A stretch of 64,000 nucleotides of DNA from Alkalihalobacillus sp047302405 (GTDB lineage Bacteria > Bacillota > Bacilli > Bacillales > Bacillaceae_D). This document shows positions 17,620 through 26,332 of this stretch, one piece after another (within the stretch, counting starts at the first letter, position 1; each line of letters begins with the position of its first letter). The stretch is taken from the NCBI RefSeq assembly GCF_047302405.1, contig NZ_CP154853.1, positions 1,364,001 through 1,428,000 of the forward strand, in the 5' to 3' direction. The notes under the pieces are model-generated. The model saw only the letters and a list, made by a program, of their open reading frames with translations, did not search any database and was not told the origin of the DNA. Made by a program: the position numbers and the translations under genes.

Positions 17620-18703
17620 TGCAAGTGGTCGAATGAGCATATTAGGTGTTTCTGCACCGACAGATACAGTTATGGAAGCGATGAAGCAAGGGGGACAAAA
17701 GTACACCGAAATGTCTGAATTGATCAAAAAATCAGGAGCTTATACGGCGAAACTTATAGGGGCAGAAGCGGCGCTCATCGTCAATTCAGCCTCAAGTGGA
17801 ATCGCTCTTTCTATTGCTGCGTTTGTTACAAAAGGCAATCAACGAAAAAGTGAAAAGCTTCATCAAGAGAAGAACGAACAAAATGAAGTGATTTTGTTTA
17901 AAGGGCATAATGTTCATTACGGGGCACCGATTGAGACGATGATTGCCCTTGGTGGTGGCAAACTTATTGAAGTCGGGTATGCCAATGAAGGGAAAAAGGA
18001 ACATATTGTCGAGGCTGTAACAGAGAATACGGCGGCTATTATGTATGTTCAATCTCATCATGCAGTCCAGAAAAACATGCTTTCTGTTTTAGAGGTGGCT
18101 GAAATTACGAAAAAACTTCAGTTACCGTTTATCGTCGATGCTGCGGCTGAAGAAGATTTACATAAATATGTTCGTTGTGCAGACATTGCGATTTTTAGTG
18201 GATCAAAAGCTATAGAAGGTCCGACGTCTGGTATTGTTGCGGGAAAGAAAGAGTTTATAAAGTGGGTCCAAATTCAAATGTCTGGTATTGGAAGAAGTAT
18301 GAAGGTTGGCAAGGAGTCTATCTTTGGTTTATTACAAGCGTTAAGTGAGTATAAAAATAAAACAGACAGTAGCAATGAAGAAAAAGAAAGTTTGCAACCG
18401 TTATTAGCTCTAAGCAAATTAACTGGTGTATCTGTAAGCATCGTACAAGATGAAGCGGGGAGAGCGATTTATAGAGCGAGAGTAAAAGTAAATTCTGAGG
18501 AAAGTGATTTAACAGCAGTTGAAGTCGTCGATCAATTAAAAAATGGAGAAGTAGCCATTTACACCCGTGATTATGGAGCGAAACAAGGTTTTTTTGATTT
18601 AGATCCACGCTCCTTTCAAGAAAATGATGTGGCTGTTTTAGTAGAGCGATTGAGTGAGATTTTAGGGGGAAATAAGTGTGAAAATAAAGAAACGATTTTA
18701 TAA
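17573..18703 (+). CDS. dgaE: DgaE-family PLP-dependent ammonia lyase
   Basis: A SelA-like PLP enzyme of the DgaE family. In Salmonella, DgaE converts D-glucosaminate 6-phosphate to 2-keto-3-deoxygluconate 6-phosphate and ammonia. The PLP lysine is in IFSGSKAIEGPTSG near residue 210, and the N-terminal YGLKRVINASGRM is typical. The frame opens at TTG 17549, but ATG 17573 lies after AAAGGGGTGG and gives the family start, about 376 residues. It overlaps the amidohydrolase gene by 47 bases. Whether its substrate is phosphorylated is uncertain because a sugar kinase is also present. Confidence 0.85.
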   Translation: MGSTIHAKYGLKRVINASGRMSILGVSAPTDTVMEAMKQGGQKYTEMSELIKKSGAYTAKLIGAEAALIVNSASSGIALSIAAFVTKGNQRKSEKLHQEKNEQNEVILFKGHNVHYGAPIETMIALGGGKLIEVGYANEGKKEHIVEAVTENTAAIMYVQSHHAVQKNMLSVLEVAEITKKLQLPFIVDAAAEEDLHKYVRCADIAIFSGSKAIEGPTSGIVAGKKEFIKWVQIQMSGIGRSMKVGKESIFGLLQALSEYKNKTDSSNEEKESLQPLLALSKLTGVSVSIVQDEAGRAIYRARVKVNSEESDLTAVEVVDQLKNGEVAIYTRDYGAKQGFFDLDPRSFQENDVAVLVERLSEILGGNKCENKETIL

Positions 18704-19427
18704 AGAGCGTGTAGCCCTAAATGTACTAGCGAATAATATTGAAAATGCGAAAGAAGTTTTTGATGCTGCAGCTGGATTTGTCGTGGTAGGGGTGCTTTCC
18801 AAAAACTATCCAACGATTGAAGAAGCGGTTATTGACATGAAAAAATATGGGGAGGCCATTGATGATGCGGTTTCAATTGGCTTAGGAGCGGGTGATAATC
18901 GTCAAGCAGCTGTTGTCGCTGAAATAGTCAAACAGTATGGGGGAAGCCATATTAATCAAGTTTTTTCTGCGGTAGGTATAACATCTGCTAATCTATGTGA
19001 ACAGAGTTGGATCAATAGCCTTGTTTCACCAACGGGAAAAGTTGGGTATGTGAATATATCGACGGGACTTCATAGTGCGGCAGCAAGCGAGAAGGCGATC
19101 GTTCCTGTTGAAGCAGCGATTGCACTAGTGAAAGATATGGGTGGCCAGGCATTAAAATATTTCCCGATGAAAGGATTGTCTACTAAGGAAGAATTTCGGG
19201 CCGTTGCAAAAGCATGTGCCAAAGAAAGATTATACCTTGAACCAACGGGAGGAATTGATTTAAATAATTATGAAGAGATTTTATCAATTGCTTTAGAAGA
19301 GAAAGTAGAAAAAGTCATTCCACATGTGTATTCTTCTATTATTGATCCAAACACAGGAAAAACGAATGTGGAAGATGTGAAGAAATTGTTAGAGATAACT
19401 AAAAGGGTGGTTGCCGAGCATGATTAA
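18678..19427 (+). CDS. dgaF: KDGP aldolase family protein (DgaF type)
   Basis: A 249-residue protein of the DgaF family, which cleaves 2-keto-3-deoxy-6-phosphogluconate to pyruvate and glyceraldehyde 3-phosphate. It starts with GTG behind TAGGGGGA and overlaps dgaE by 26 bases. Features include LSKNYPTIEEAV near residue 36, the KYFPMKGL segment near 160 (probable Schiff-base lysine region) and EPTGGIDLNNY near 192. Its place after the lyase supplies the last step of the pathway. Confidence 0.85.
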   Translation: MKIKKRFYKERVALNVLANNIENAKEVFDAAAGFVVVGVLSKNYPTIEEAVIDMKKYGEAIDDAVSIGLGAGDNRQAAVVAEIVKQYGGSHINQVFSAVGITSANLCEQSWINSLVSPTGKVGYVNISTGLHSAAASEKAIVPVEAAIALVKDMGGQALKYFPMKGLSTKEEFRAVAKACAKERLYLEPTGGIDLNNYEEILSIALEEKVEKVIPHVYSSIIDPNTGKTNVEDVKKLLEITKRVVAEHD

Positions 19428-20433
19428 AGTAGCGGCTTTTGGTGAAGTGATGATGCGCTTGCAAACACCGGATCTGCAACTGTTAAAACAAGCTAACCAT
19501 TTAGAAATGTCTTTCTCCGGTACTGGAGTTAATGTTGTATCAGCTTTAACTAATTTTGGGCATCATGGTTTCCTTGTTTCGAAATTGCCTTTGAATGCAG
19601 TTGGCGAAGCCGCTAAGTCCTCTATCCAAAAACTTGGTATTCAAACTCAATATGTCGTCAGAGGGGGAGACTATCTAGGAATCTACTTTTTAGAAAAAGG
19701 CTTTGGAGTACGACCAAGTCGTGTTACTTATACAAATCGACTTGATAGTTCGTTCAACAAAGGAAGAATGGAAGATTATGATTTTGAGAACATTGTAAAC
19801 GAAGTCGACGTGCTTCATTTTTGTGGGATTACATTAGCCATGAATGAACAAGTTAGAGAACAAGTTATCCTTTTAGCAACGGCTATGAAAAATGCGGGGG
19901 GAAAAGTTATCTTTGATTGCAATTACCGAGCTTCATTATGGGGTGAAAATGGATATAAAAAGGCAAAAAGATACTATGAAAAGATGCTTTCTTTAGCGGA
20001 TCTTGTTATGATGAATGAAAGAGATGCTATCTCCATTTTAGGAATGGAAACAAATCACTCCGAACGGAAAGAACAACTATGTGAATTAATACCAAAAGTG
20101 GCCGCTCTGTATGACATTGAATTAATTGCAGGTACGCATCGAGAGATACATGGAGATAATAACCACTCCTTGACTGGGTTTATGTACTTAGAGCAATCGA
20201 TGTCTTTTTCCAAAACATTAACGTTTGCTGTTCATGACAGAATTGGAAGTGGCGACGCCTTTACGAGTGGGATTATCCACGGATATTATAAAGGTTTTTC
20301 ACCAGATAAGACCGTTGCTTTTGCAACTACAGCAGGGATGATTGCACATTCAATAGTTGGTGATACGCCGATGTCTTCTGAATATGATATTTTTCAAATC
20401 ATGTCAGAATCGGTGGGCGATGTAGAAAGGTAG
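19420..20433 (+). CDS. PfkB-family sugar kinase, probable KDG kinase
   Basis: A ribokinase/PfkB-family kinase of about 337 residues. The C-terminal signature GSGDAFTSGIIHG near residue 277 holds the catalytic aspartate, and N-terminal FGEVMMRLQTP resembles 2-keto-3-deoxygluconate kinases. The frame opens three codons earlier at a TTG; ATG 19420 overlaps the dgaF stop (ATGATTAA) and is preferred. With the aldolase upstream, phosphorylation of KDG to KDPG is the likely reaction, implying that the lyase acts on an unphosphorylated sugar acid. Confidence 0.83.
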   Translation: MIKVAAFGEVMMRLQTPDLQLLKQANHLEMSFSGTGVNVVSALTNFGHHGFLVSKLPLNAVGEAAKSSIQKLGIQTQYVVRGGDYLGIYFLEKGFGVRPSRVTYTNRLDSSFNKGRMEDYDFENIVNEVDVLHFCGITLAMNEQVREQVILLATAMKNAGGKVIFDCNYRASLWGENGYKKAKRYYEKMLSLADLVMMNERDAISILGMETNHSERKEQLCELIPKVAALYDIELIAGTHREIHGDNNHSLTGFMYLEQSMSFSKTLTFAVHDRIGSGDAFTSGIIHGYYKGFSPDKTVAFATTAGMIAHSIVGDTPMSSEYDIFQIMSESVGDVER

Positions 20434-20440
20434 AGAAGAA

Positions 20441-21154
20441 ATGAATATTAGTAGAAAAAAAGGACCGTTATATTTACAAATTAGGAATGTGATTAAGGAT
20501 CGTATTTTACATGGTGTATACCCAATTGGCGAGAATATCCCTTCAGAAATTCAATTAGAAGAAGAGTTTGATGTAAGTAAAATTACGGTACGAAATGCGA
20601 TTAAAGAACTTGTACAAGAAGGATATTTAGAAAAAAAGAGTGGAAAAGGAACTAAGGTTATTCGTAACACTTCTGCCTCAAAACTTTCAAAAGGGAAACG
20701 TTTTACGGAGGTTTTAGTTGAAAAAGGGCATAAAATAAAGAAAAAGGTTTTAAAATCAGAAATTGTTCAAAATGAAATGGGTTCAGAACCATATCGACTA
20801 TTTGGTAAAGAATGTGTAAGAGTAGAGCGATTATATTATTTAAATAATACGCCATATATTCATTTCACTCACTTTTTATCGATTGAGTTAGCAGACTTTG
20901 ATGAGGATGATTTAAACGATCAATCCCTTTATGAATTATTAGCTGAGCATGAGCTTGTTTTAGATAAATTCCGAGATGAATTTGCCGTCTGCCAATCATC
21001 ACCTCATATTGCTGAATTATTGGAAATTGTTATCGATACTCCATTATTAAAAAGATTAAGATATTCAATGGATGAAAATGGTGAAGTGACTGAATTTAGT
21101 GAAGGTTATTATAATACGAATTTACAATTGTACGTTGTGAATTACGATGCATAA
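20441..21154 (+). CDS. GntR/HutC-family regulator with UTRA domain
   Basis: A 237-residue regulator. The N-terminal winged helix (residues 5-75: YLQIRNVIKDRI.., IPSEIQLEEEFDVSKITVRNAI, YLEKKSGKGTKV) binds DNA, and the C-terminal UTRA effector domain (about 95-230) would sense a sugar derivative. It lies 7 bases after the kinase gene in the same operon. The two ACATTATAATGT palindromes before the operon are probably its sites, with a pathway intermediate as inducer. Confidence 0.87.
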   Translation: MNISRKKGPLYLQIRNVIKDRILHGVYPIGENIPSEIQLEEEFDVSKITVRNAIKELVQEGYLEKKSGKGTKVIRNTSASKLSKGKRFTEVLVEKGHKIKKKVLKSEIVQNEMGSEPYRLFGKECVRVERLYYLNNTPYIHFTHFLSIELADFDEDDLNDQSLYELLAEHELVLDKFRDEFAVCQSSPHIAELLEIVIDTPLLKRLRYSMDENGEVTEFSEGYYNTNLQLYVVNYDA

Positions 21155-21168
21155 ATTTGGAGGCGAAA

Positions 21169-21627
21169 ATGGGAGATTTATTAGTTCCACTTTATTCATT
21201 ACCAAAGCTTGAACAATCAAACAGCCAAACCTGGAAGATTCGTAAACCATTACCCCCTGAAAAACATATTGTCATGGATTGGGTCAGGACCAATTTCTCA
21301 GAACAATGGGCAAGTGAGGTCGATGTTGCGTTATCTCAAACTCCGTCTTCTTGCTTTATCGCGGTAGAGGGACAAAATATTATTGGATTTGCTTGTTTTA
21401 ATGTAACAACTTTAAATTTTTTTGGACCAACCGGTGTCGCGGAATCAGAACGGGGACGAGGGATTGGTTTGCAATTGCTTATTCAAAGTCTAGATGAAAT
21501 GAAGCGGATGGGCTATGCTTATGCTATTATTGGTGGAGCTGGGCCCGTTGAATTTTATAAAAAAGCTGTAGGGGCTATTGAAATACCAGGTTCAAATAAT
21601 GGCATCTATGTTGGTATGCTAAGGTAG
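21169..21627 (+). CDS. GNAT-family N-acetyltransferase
   Basis: A GNAT acetyltransferase of about 152 residues. The acetyl-CoA-binding motif region is ESERGRGIGLQLL near residue 100, followed by GYAYAIIGGAGPVEFYKKAVGA. The frame begins at TTG 21157, but that codon overlaps the TTGGAGG ribosome site, so ATG 21169 is chosen. It is the last gene of the operon and ends in a terminator. Its substrate is unknown; its position suggests acylation of an amino-sugar or a related metabolite, an inference only. Confidence 0.78.
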   Translation: MGDLLVPLYSLPKLEQSNSQTWKIRKPLPPEKHIVMDWVRTNFSEQWASEVDVALSQTPSSCFIAVEGQNIIGFACFNVTTLNFFGPTGVAESERGRGIGLQLLIQSLDEMKRMGYAYAIIGGAGPVEFYKKAVGAIEIPGSNNGIYVGMLR

Positions 21628-21657
21628 GGAATATAAGAAGATTAAGCATATTTGTAT

Positions 21658-21694
21658 AAACGGTAAGAAGAGATTTATCTTCTTATCGTTTTTT
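21658..21694 (+). terminator. terminator of the amino-sugar-acid operon
   Basis: Stem ACGGTAAGAAGA / TCTTCTTATCGT followed by TTTTTT. Confidence 0.87.
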
Positions 21695-21724
21695 GATCGG
21701 AAAGCTTGGATATGAGGAGTGAAT

Positions 21725-22075
21725 CGTAAAACGCGGTATACGACACCGGATATGAGAGAGGAGGCAGGGAGCACGTCATAAAGCATGATATACGACGCGG
21801 AATATGTAGAAGGAGAGAGGGAGCGAGTCGTAAAGCATGAGATACGACGTGGAATATGTGAAAGGAGGGAGGGAGCACGTCATAAAGCATAATATACGAC
21901 ACGAAATATGAGAGAGGAGGGAGGGAGCACGTCATAAAGCATAATATACGACACGGAATATGAGAAGGGAGAGAGGGAGCACGTCGCAAACCATGAAATA
22001 CGACGCGAAATATGAGAGAGGAGGGAGGGAGCACGTCATAAAGCATAATAGACGACACGAAATATGGATAGAAAA
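21725..22075. repeat. 52-bp tandem repeat array 1 (about 7 copies)
   Basis: The marker CGAC of the conserved TATACGAC core recurs at 21741, 21793, 21845, 21897, 21949, 22001 and 22053, an exact 52-bp period. Each unit contains CGTCATAAAGCAT, TACGACRC, GGAATATGAGAG-like and GGAGGGAGGGAGCA-like stretches, with about 10-20 percent divergence between units. It lies between the convergent GNAT gene and mtnA. Frames running through it have no ribosome site and arise from the repeat. Confidence 0.95.
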
Positions 22076-22118
22076 AGAAGGGCGCGTCACATAAATAAGT
22101 GCTGTATACGAAAAAAAG

Positions 22119-22159
22119 TGGCGATACTATGGGATGTTACGCTAGTATCGTCACTTCAT
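22119..22159 (-). terminator. terminator of mtnKA
   Basis: Stem GTGACGATACTA / TAGTATCGCCAC read on the minus strand, followed by TTTTTTT. Confidence 0.87.
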
Positions 22160-22170
22160 TTACAAGTTTA

Positions 22171-23226
22171 TTAAACTTTTATCGTCTCAATCTCACTGGA
22201 ATATAAGTTCGTTAGTTCCGTTTGATAATCTCCTCTGACGACGCCATATTCGGTAATAATCCCGGTAATTAATTCTGATGGTGTGACATCAAAGGCCGGA
22301 TTAAATACTTGAGTAGCAGCTGGAGCAATTGCTTTTCCTTGGAGGTGAGTAATTTCCTCAGCGGCTCTTTCTTCAATTGGGATATCATCACCAGTTAATG
22401 TTTCAAGATCGATGGTCGAAAAAGGTGCGGCGACGTAAAAAGGAATGTCATGAGCTTTTGCGAGTAATGCTAAACCATATGTTCCAATTTTGTTCGCAGT
22501 ATCTCCGTTTGCCGCAATTCGGTCTGCCCCTACGATTACGGCATTGATTTCCTTCGTTTTTAATGTATGGGCGGCCATACTATCCGTAATGAGGGTCACA
22601 TCAACACCTAGTTGCTGCAATTCCCAAGCCGTTAAACGAGAGCCTTGTAAGACGGGCCTTGTTTCACAAGCAAATGCTTTTAATGTCAAATTTTGTTCCT
22701 TTGCTAAATAAAACGGAGCAAGGGCTGTGCCATATTTTGCCGTGGCAATAGCTCCTGCATTACAGATTGTCATCACGGTATCGCCATTTTTTAGTAACGA
22801 TAAACCATTTTCACCGATACTTCGGCATGTTTCTGCATCTTCTTTTTGAATCGCAATCGCTTCTGCAACGGCTAAATCTTTTGCTTCTACAACACTATGA
22901 GCTTTTTTTACTGTTTTAACCATACGATCAATCGCCCAAAAAAGATTGACTGCTGTTGGCCTGCTGCTTGCCAAATAGTCTCTTTGTTTTTCAAATTCAT
23001 CTAAAAAGAGTTCAAGTTGATTGGATTGTTTGGAACGGGCCCATAAAGCTAATCCAAAAGCAGCGACGATGCCTATCGCAGGTGCTCCTCTTACTTTTAA
23101 ATAGGTAATGCTCTCCCATACATGTTCAATCGTTGTTAAGTGTTCATAAACGATTTCATGAGGAAGTTGCTGCTGATCAAGAATGACGATGGAATCATTT
23201 TTCCATTCAACGGATTGTACGGTCAT
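22171..23226 (-). CDS. mtnA: methylthioribose-1-phosphate isomerase
   Basis: MtnA isomerises 5-methylthioribose 1-phosphate to methylthioribulose 1-phosphate in methionine salvage. The 351-residue protein has the eIF2B-like fold motifs LKVRGAPAIG near residue 43, TICNAGAIAT near 152 with the catalytic cysteine, and VGADRIAANGDTANKIGTY near 236 with the catalytic aspartate. Its ATG overlaps the mtnK stop by four bases (ATGA), so the two are coupled and share the SAM-I riboswitch. Confidence 0.96.
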   Translation of the reverse strand: MTVQSVEWKNDSIVILDQQQLPHEIVYEHLTTIEHVWESITYLKVRGAPAIGIVAAFGLALWARSKQSNQLELFLDEFEKQRDYLASSRPTAVNLFWAIDRMVKTVKKAHSVVEAKDLAVAEAIAIQKEDAETCRSIGENGLSLLKNGDTVMTICNAGAIATAKYGTALAPFYLAKEQNLTLKAFACETRPVLQGSRLTAWELQQLGVDVTLITDSMAAHTLKTKEINAVIVGADRIAANGDTANKIGTYGLALLAKAHDIPFYVAAPFSTIDLETLTGDDIPIEERAAEEITHLQGKAIAPAATQVFNPAFDVTPSELITGIITEYGVVRGDYQTELTNLYSSEIETIKV

Positions 23227-24440
23227 TGGTAGGCTCCCTCCACATTTGAGACAAGTTTTAAAGCTCCCTCAATTTGTTTTCTCTCTACTATGAGTTTACG
23301 ACCAAGGTCAATGATACTTGTTTGTACACGTAAACGAATTTCGGCGGATTCGATGCTATCTACATCATGGACATGAGCTAAACCGATCATCCGGCGAATC
23401 ATTTTGCAACCAGTAAAACCAAGTGTATCTTGCCAAATATCGGCTAATACGTCATCGACATAACCTTCTAATTTTGAAAAAGGTTCAATGGATGTTTCTA
23501 ACCAAAGCTTTTTAAACTCATTAGAAAAAATATCCCATGTTTTCTCGATTGTATCAAGTAAATAGTTTTGTAAATCTTCTTTCTTTTCAGGATCTTTTTG
23601 ATGACCTTCTTGAGCGATATAATTCATGATTAGATTGGCTAAAAAGGCGGCGATATCAAAACCGAACGGACCATAGAAGGAAAACTCAGGATCGATGACT
23701 TTCGTTTCTGTTTCAGATACAAAAATACTCCCTGTATGTAAATCGCCATGGATTAAGGTTTCAGACTTTGTTAAGAAAAGATATTTTAATTTTGCGACTT
23801 CTTTTTTTAATTCTTTATCTTGCCATAGCTCATGCACTTGAGGTGCTAAATGTTCCTCAAAATTATTCGTTTCGCTATCGAAATAAGGGTCAGTGAATAC
23901 AAGATCTTCTGTTATTTTACATAACTCAGGATTCGAATAAGTAACGGCAAATTTTTTCGTTTCTTGTTGATTTAAACCAAATGTTGAAGTTGTAAAAAGG
24001 GTATGTGCTAAGTATGTACCAATATGTTGGGCTACAAGGGGATATTTATTTCCTTGAATTAATCCTGTTCTTAAAATCGTTAATTCACTTAAATCCTCCA
24101 TTACGGTCAGCGCTAACTCTTCATCGGTATGAAAGACTGTTGGAACTAATTCGGGTACGACTTTTGCGGCTTCTTTTAAGGCTGATGCTTCAATTCGTGC
24201 ACGGTCAAGTGTAAGTGGCCAACTTTCTCCAACAACTTTTGCGTATGGGAGGGCCTGCTTGATAATAAATGAACGTCCTATTGTTTGACTGATAATATGG
24301 AAAACATAGTTTAAATTTCCGTCTCCGATTTCGGAAACAACTGTCTCTTCATCCGTTTTAATAAGACCAAGATTGATTAAATAAGACACGGCTGTTTCCG
24401 TATTTAATTCTTCATATTGTTTTTTCGTTTGAACGGTCAT
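23223..24440 (-). CDS. mtnK: methylthioribose kinase
   Basis: MtnK phosphorylates 5-methylthioribose at C1. The 405-residue protein has the aminoglycoside-phosphotransferase-like fold: GDGNLNYVFHI nucleotide loop near residue 40, catalytic LIHGDLHTGSIF near 230 and metal-binding VIDPEFSFYGPFGFDIA near 250. AAAGGAG precedes the ATG. First gene of mtnKA, directly behind a SAM-I riboswitch, so it is expected to be expressed when S-adenosylmethionine is low. Confidence 0.96.
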   Translation of the reverse strand: MTVQTKKQYEELNTETAVSYLINLGLIKTDEETVVSEIGDGNLNYVFHIISQTIGRSFIIKQALPYAKVVGESWPLTLDRARIEASALKEAAKVVPELVPTVFHTDEELALTVMEDLSELTILRTGLIQGNKYPLVAQHIGTYLAHTLFTTSTFGLNQQETKKFAVTYSNPELCKITEDLVFTDPYFDSETNNFEEHLAPQVHELWQDKELKKEVAKLKYLFLTKSETLIHGDLHTGSIFVSETETKVIDPEFSFYGPFGFDIAAFLANLIMNYIAQEGHQKDPEKKEDLQNYLLDTIEKTWDIFSNEFKKLWLETSIEPFSKLEGYVDDVLADIWQDTLGFTGCKMIRRMIGLAHVHDVDSIESAEIRLRVQTSIIDLGRKLIVERKQIEGALKLVSNVEGAYQ

Positions 24441-24465
24441 TACGCATTGCTCCTTTAATAAATAA

Positions 24466-24626
24466 TAAAAACCTCTTTCTGATTGACAGAAAGAGGTGAA
24501 TAGGTGTGAGACATTCGCCTCTCTTATCTACCAGACAATGTCTGTTGGATGTAGCACCGTGCCAATAAGGTCGGTTGCTGCGGTGTCATCGGGCCAATTC
24601 CCTCTACCTACTCAGGATAAGAGTGA
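24466..24626 (-). promoter_or_regulatory. SAM-I riboswitch and terminator for mtnKA
   Basis: On the minus strand P1 is CTCTTATC (from 24624) with GATAAGAG (near 24520). The core contains AGGTAGAGGGA, GCCCGATGA, GCAGCAACC and GGCACGGTGCTACATCC, all hallmark SAM-I (S-box) elements. The expression platform ends in a strong hairpin CCTCTTTCTG/CAGAAAGAGG with TTTTT (24500-24466). Confidence 0.96.
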
Positions 24627-24838
24627 TTTTATTGAATTTTCAAAAGATATAGAAAAGAATTCTTAAAAATAACTATAATCGATTTAGATAGATAACGTCA
24701 AGTTCTTTTTTACACATAAAAAGGTCTAAGTTGAACACCAGAGCTTGGTCACTTACTAAGTTAACTTGATAAGAATAGTAAATGATAAACGAAGGCAAAA
24801 AAATAAATTTTTGAATAAAAAATAATATTAAAAAAAGA

Positions 24839-24868
24839 TTGACAATTTGGTGGGGCTACTGGCATTAT
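24839..24868 (+). promoter_or_regulatory. promoter of the mtnWXBD operon
   Basis: TTGACA at 24839-24844 with a weaker CATTAT at 24863-24868 (18-base spacing), about 50 bases before the SAM-I aptamer. Confidence 0.55.
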
Positions 24869-24918
24869 ATAGAACAAGGAATTTATATTTCAGACTAAAA
24901 TGGTCAGATAATCAAATA

Positions 24919-25071
24919 TCTCTTATCAAGAGCAGGTGGAGGGATGAGCCCTATGAAACCCGGCAACCGGTTTATAACAAACACGGTGCTAATTCTTACA
25001 GTCATTAGATTGATAGATGAGAGAGTGAATGTACGATTCACCTCTCCCTATATATATGGAGAGGTTTTTTG
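24919..25071 (+). promoter_or_regulatory. SAM-I riboswitch and terminator for mtnWXBD
   Basis: CTCTTATC (24920) pairs with GATGAGAG (near 25020). The core has AGGTGGAGGGATGAGCCC, GAAACCCGGCAACC and CACGGTGCTAATTC. A terminator CCTCTCC..GGAGAGG with TTTTTT follows at 25041-25070. It is independent of the divergent copy before mtnK. Confidence 0.96.
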
Positions 25072-25129
25072 AATGATTTGCGACTTAAAGAAGCTCGAAT
25101 TAGGAGAATAAGAGAGAGGGAAATGTTAA

Positions 25130-26332
25130 ATGAGTCATGTAACAGCGACATACCTAATAAATGGAACAAAGGAACAGCTAGAGAAAAAAGCAGAAGGAAT
25201 TGCATTAGGGTTAACCGTTGGCTCTTGGACGAACTTACCGAGTGTTGAAAAAGAGCAATTAAAGGCTCATAAAGGTTATGTTGAACGAGTGAAGGAGTTA
25301 CCCGATAATAAGGGTCTTATTACGATAACTTATCCTAGTGCGAACTTCAGTGCCGATTTACCAGCTATATTAACAACAACTTTTGGCAAACTTTCATTAG
25401 ATGGTCAAGTCAAATTAATCGATTTAGATTTTTCACCTGAATTAAAAACCTATTTTCCCGGTCCGAGATATGGGATTGAAGGTGTTCGTGAAATTGTTGA
25501 TGTTCAAAATCGTCCTCTTTTAATGAGTATTTTTAAAGCGGCCATAGGTCGTTCCTTAGATTCTTTACATGAACAAATGCTCGTCCAAGCTCTTGGAGGA
25601 GTTGATTTTGTTAAAGATGATGAGATTTTATTTGAAAATGAGTTAACACCATTAGTCGAAAGAGTTCCAGTCGGATTGGCGGCCATAACGGAAGCGGCTG
25701 CAGCAACTGGTCATCGTCCCCTTTATGCGGTTAATCTAACGGGAAGAACGTTTGAATTAAAGGAAAGAGCCAAAGAGGCAGTTGATCTCGGGGCCCCTGC
25801 GTTATTATTTAATGTCTTTGCTTATGGATTAGACGTTTTACAATCATTACGAGAAGATCCAGATATCGATGTCCCAATATTGGCACATCCAGCTGTCAGT
25901 GGAGCGATGACTGCATCTACGAATTATGGATTTTCTTATTCCTTATTATTAGGGAAGTTATTAAGAATGGCAGGAGCGGATTTAGTCCTCTTTCCATCCC
26001 CATACGGTAGTGTTGCCTTAGATAAAGGAGAAACAGATGCAATTACTCAAAATCTCCAGGTGGTTGATAACATTTATAAACAAGCTTTTCCTGTTCCATC
26101 AGCAGGGATTCACGCCGGAATGACAGAAAAGATCATCAAAGACTTTGGTCACGACATTGTGATTAATGCTGGGGGAGGAATTCACGGGCATCCAGATGGG
26201 GCAGCGGCCGGTGGTAGGGCATTCCGTGATGCTATAGATGGAGTTTTAGAAGGAAAGAGTTTACCAGAAGTGTCGGAGAATAGTGACGCATTGAAAAAAG
26301 CGATAGATGCATGGGGCTATTTAAAACCATGA
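25130..26332 (+). CDS. mtnW: 2,3-diketo-5-methylthiopentyl-1-phosphate enolase (RuBisCO-like)
   Basis: MtnW is the RuBisCO-like enolase of the methionine salvage pathway. The 400-residue protein keeps the large-subunit layout: N-terminal domain, then a barrel with FPGPRYGIEGVRE, active-site stretches such as GVDFVKDDE near residue 163, HPAVSGAMTAS near 253 and AGGGIHGHPDGAAAGG near 345. First gene of mtnWXBD behind a SAM-I riboswitch. Its stop overlaps the mtnX start. GAGGGAAATG precedes the ATG. Confidence 0.96.
   Translation: MSHVTATYLINGTKEQLEKKAEGIALGLTVGSWTNLPSVEKEQLKAHKGYVERVKELPDNKGLITITYPSANFSADLPAILTTTFGKLSLDGQVKLIDLDFSPELKTYFPGPRYGIEGVREIVDVQNRPLLMSIFKAAIGRSLDSLHEQMLVQALGGVDFVKDDEILFENELTPLVERVPVGLAAITEAAAATGHRPLYAVNLTGRTFELKERAKEAVDLGAPALLFNVFAYGLDVLQSLREDPDIDVPILAHPAVSGAMTASTNYGFSYSLLLGKLLRMAGADLVLFPSPYGSVALDKGETDAITQNLQVVDNIYKQAFPVPSAGIHAGMTEKIIKDFGHDIVINAGGGIHGHPDGAAAGGRAFRDAIDGVLEGKSLPEVSENSDALKKAIDAWGYLKP

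Noticed and set aside
21675..22058. 127-residue minus-strand frame across array 1
   Set aside because: Low-complexity translation of the 52-bp repeat with no ribosome site and no recognisable domain.
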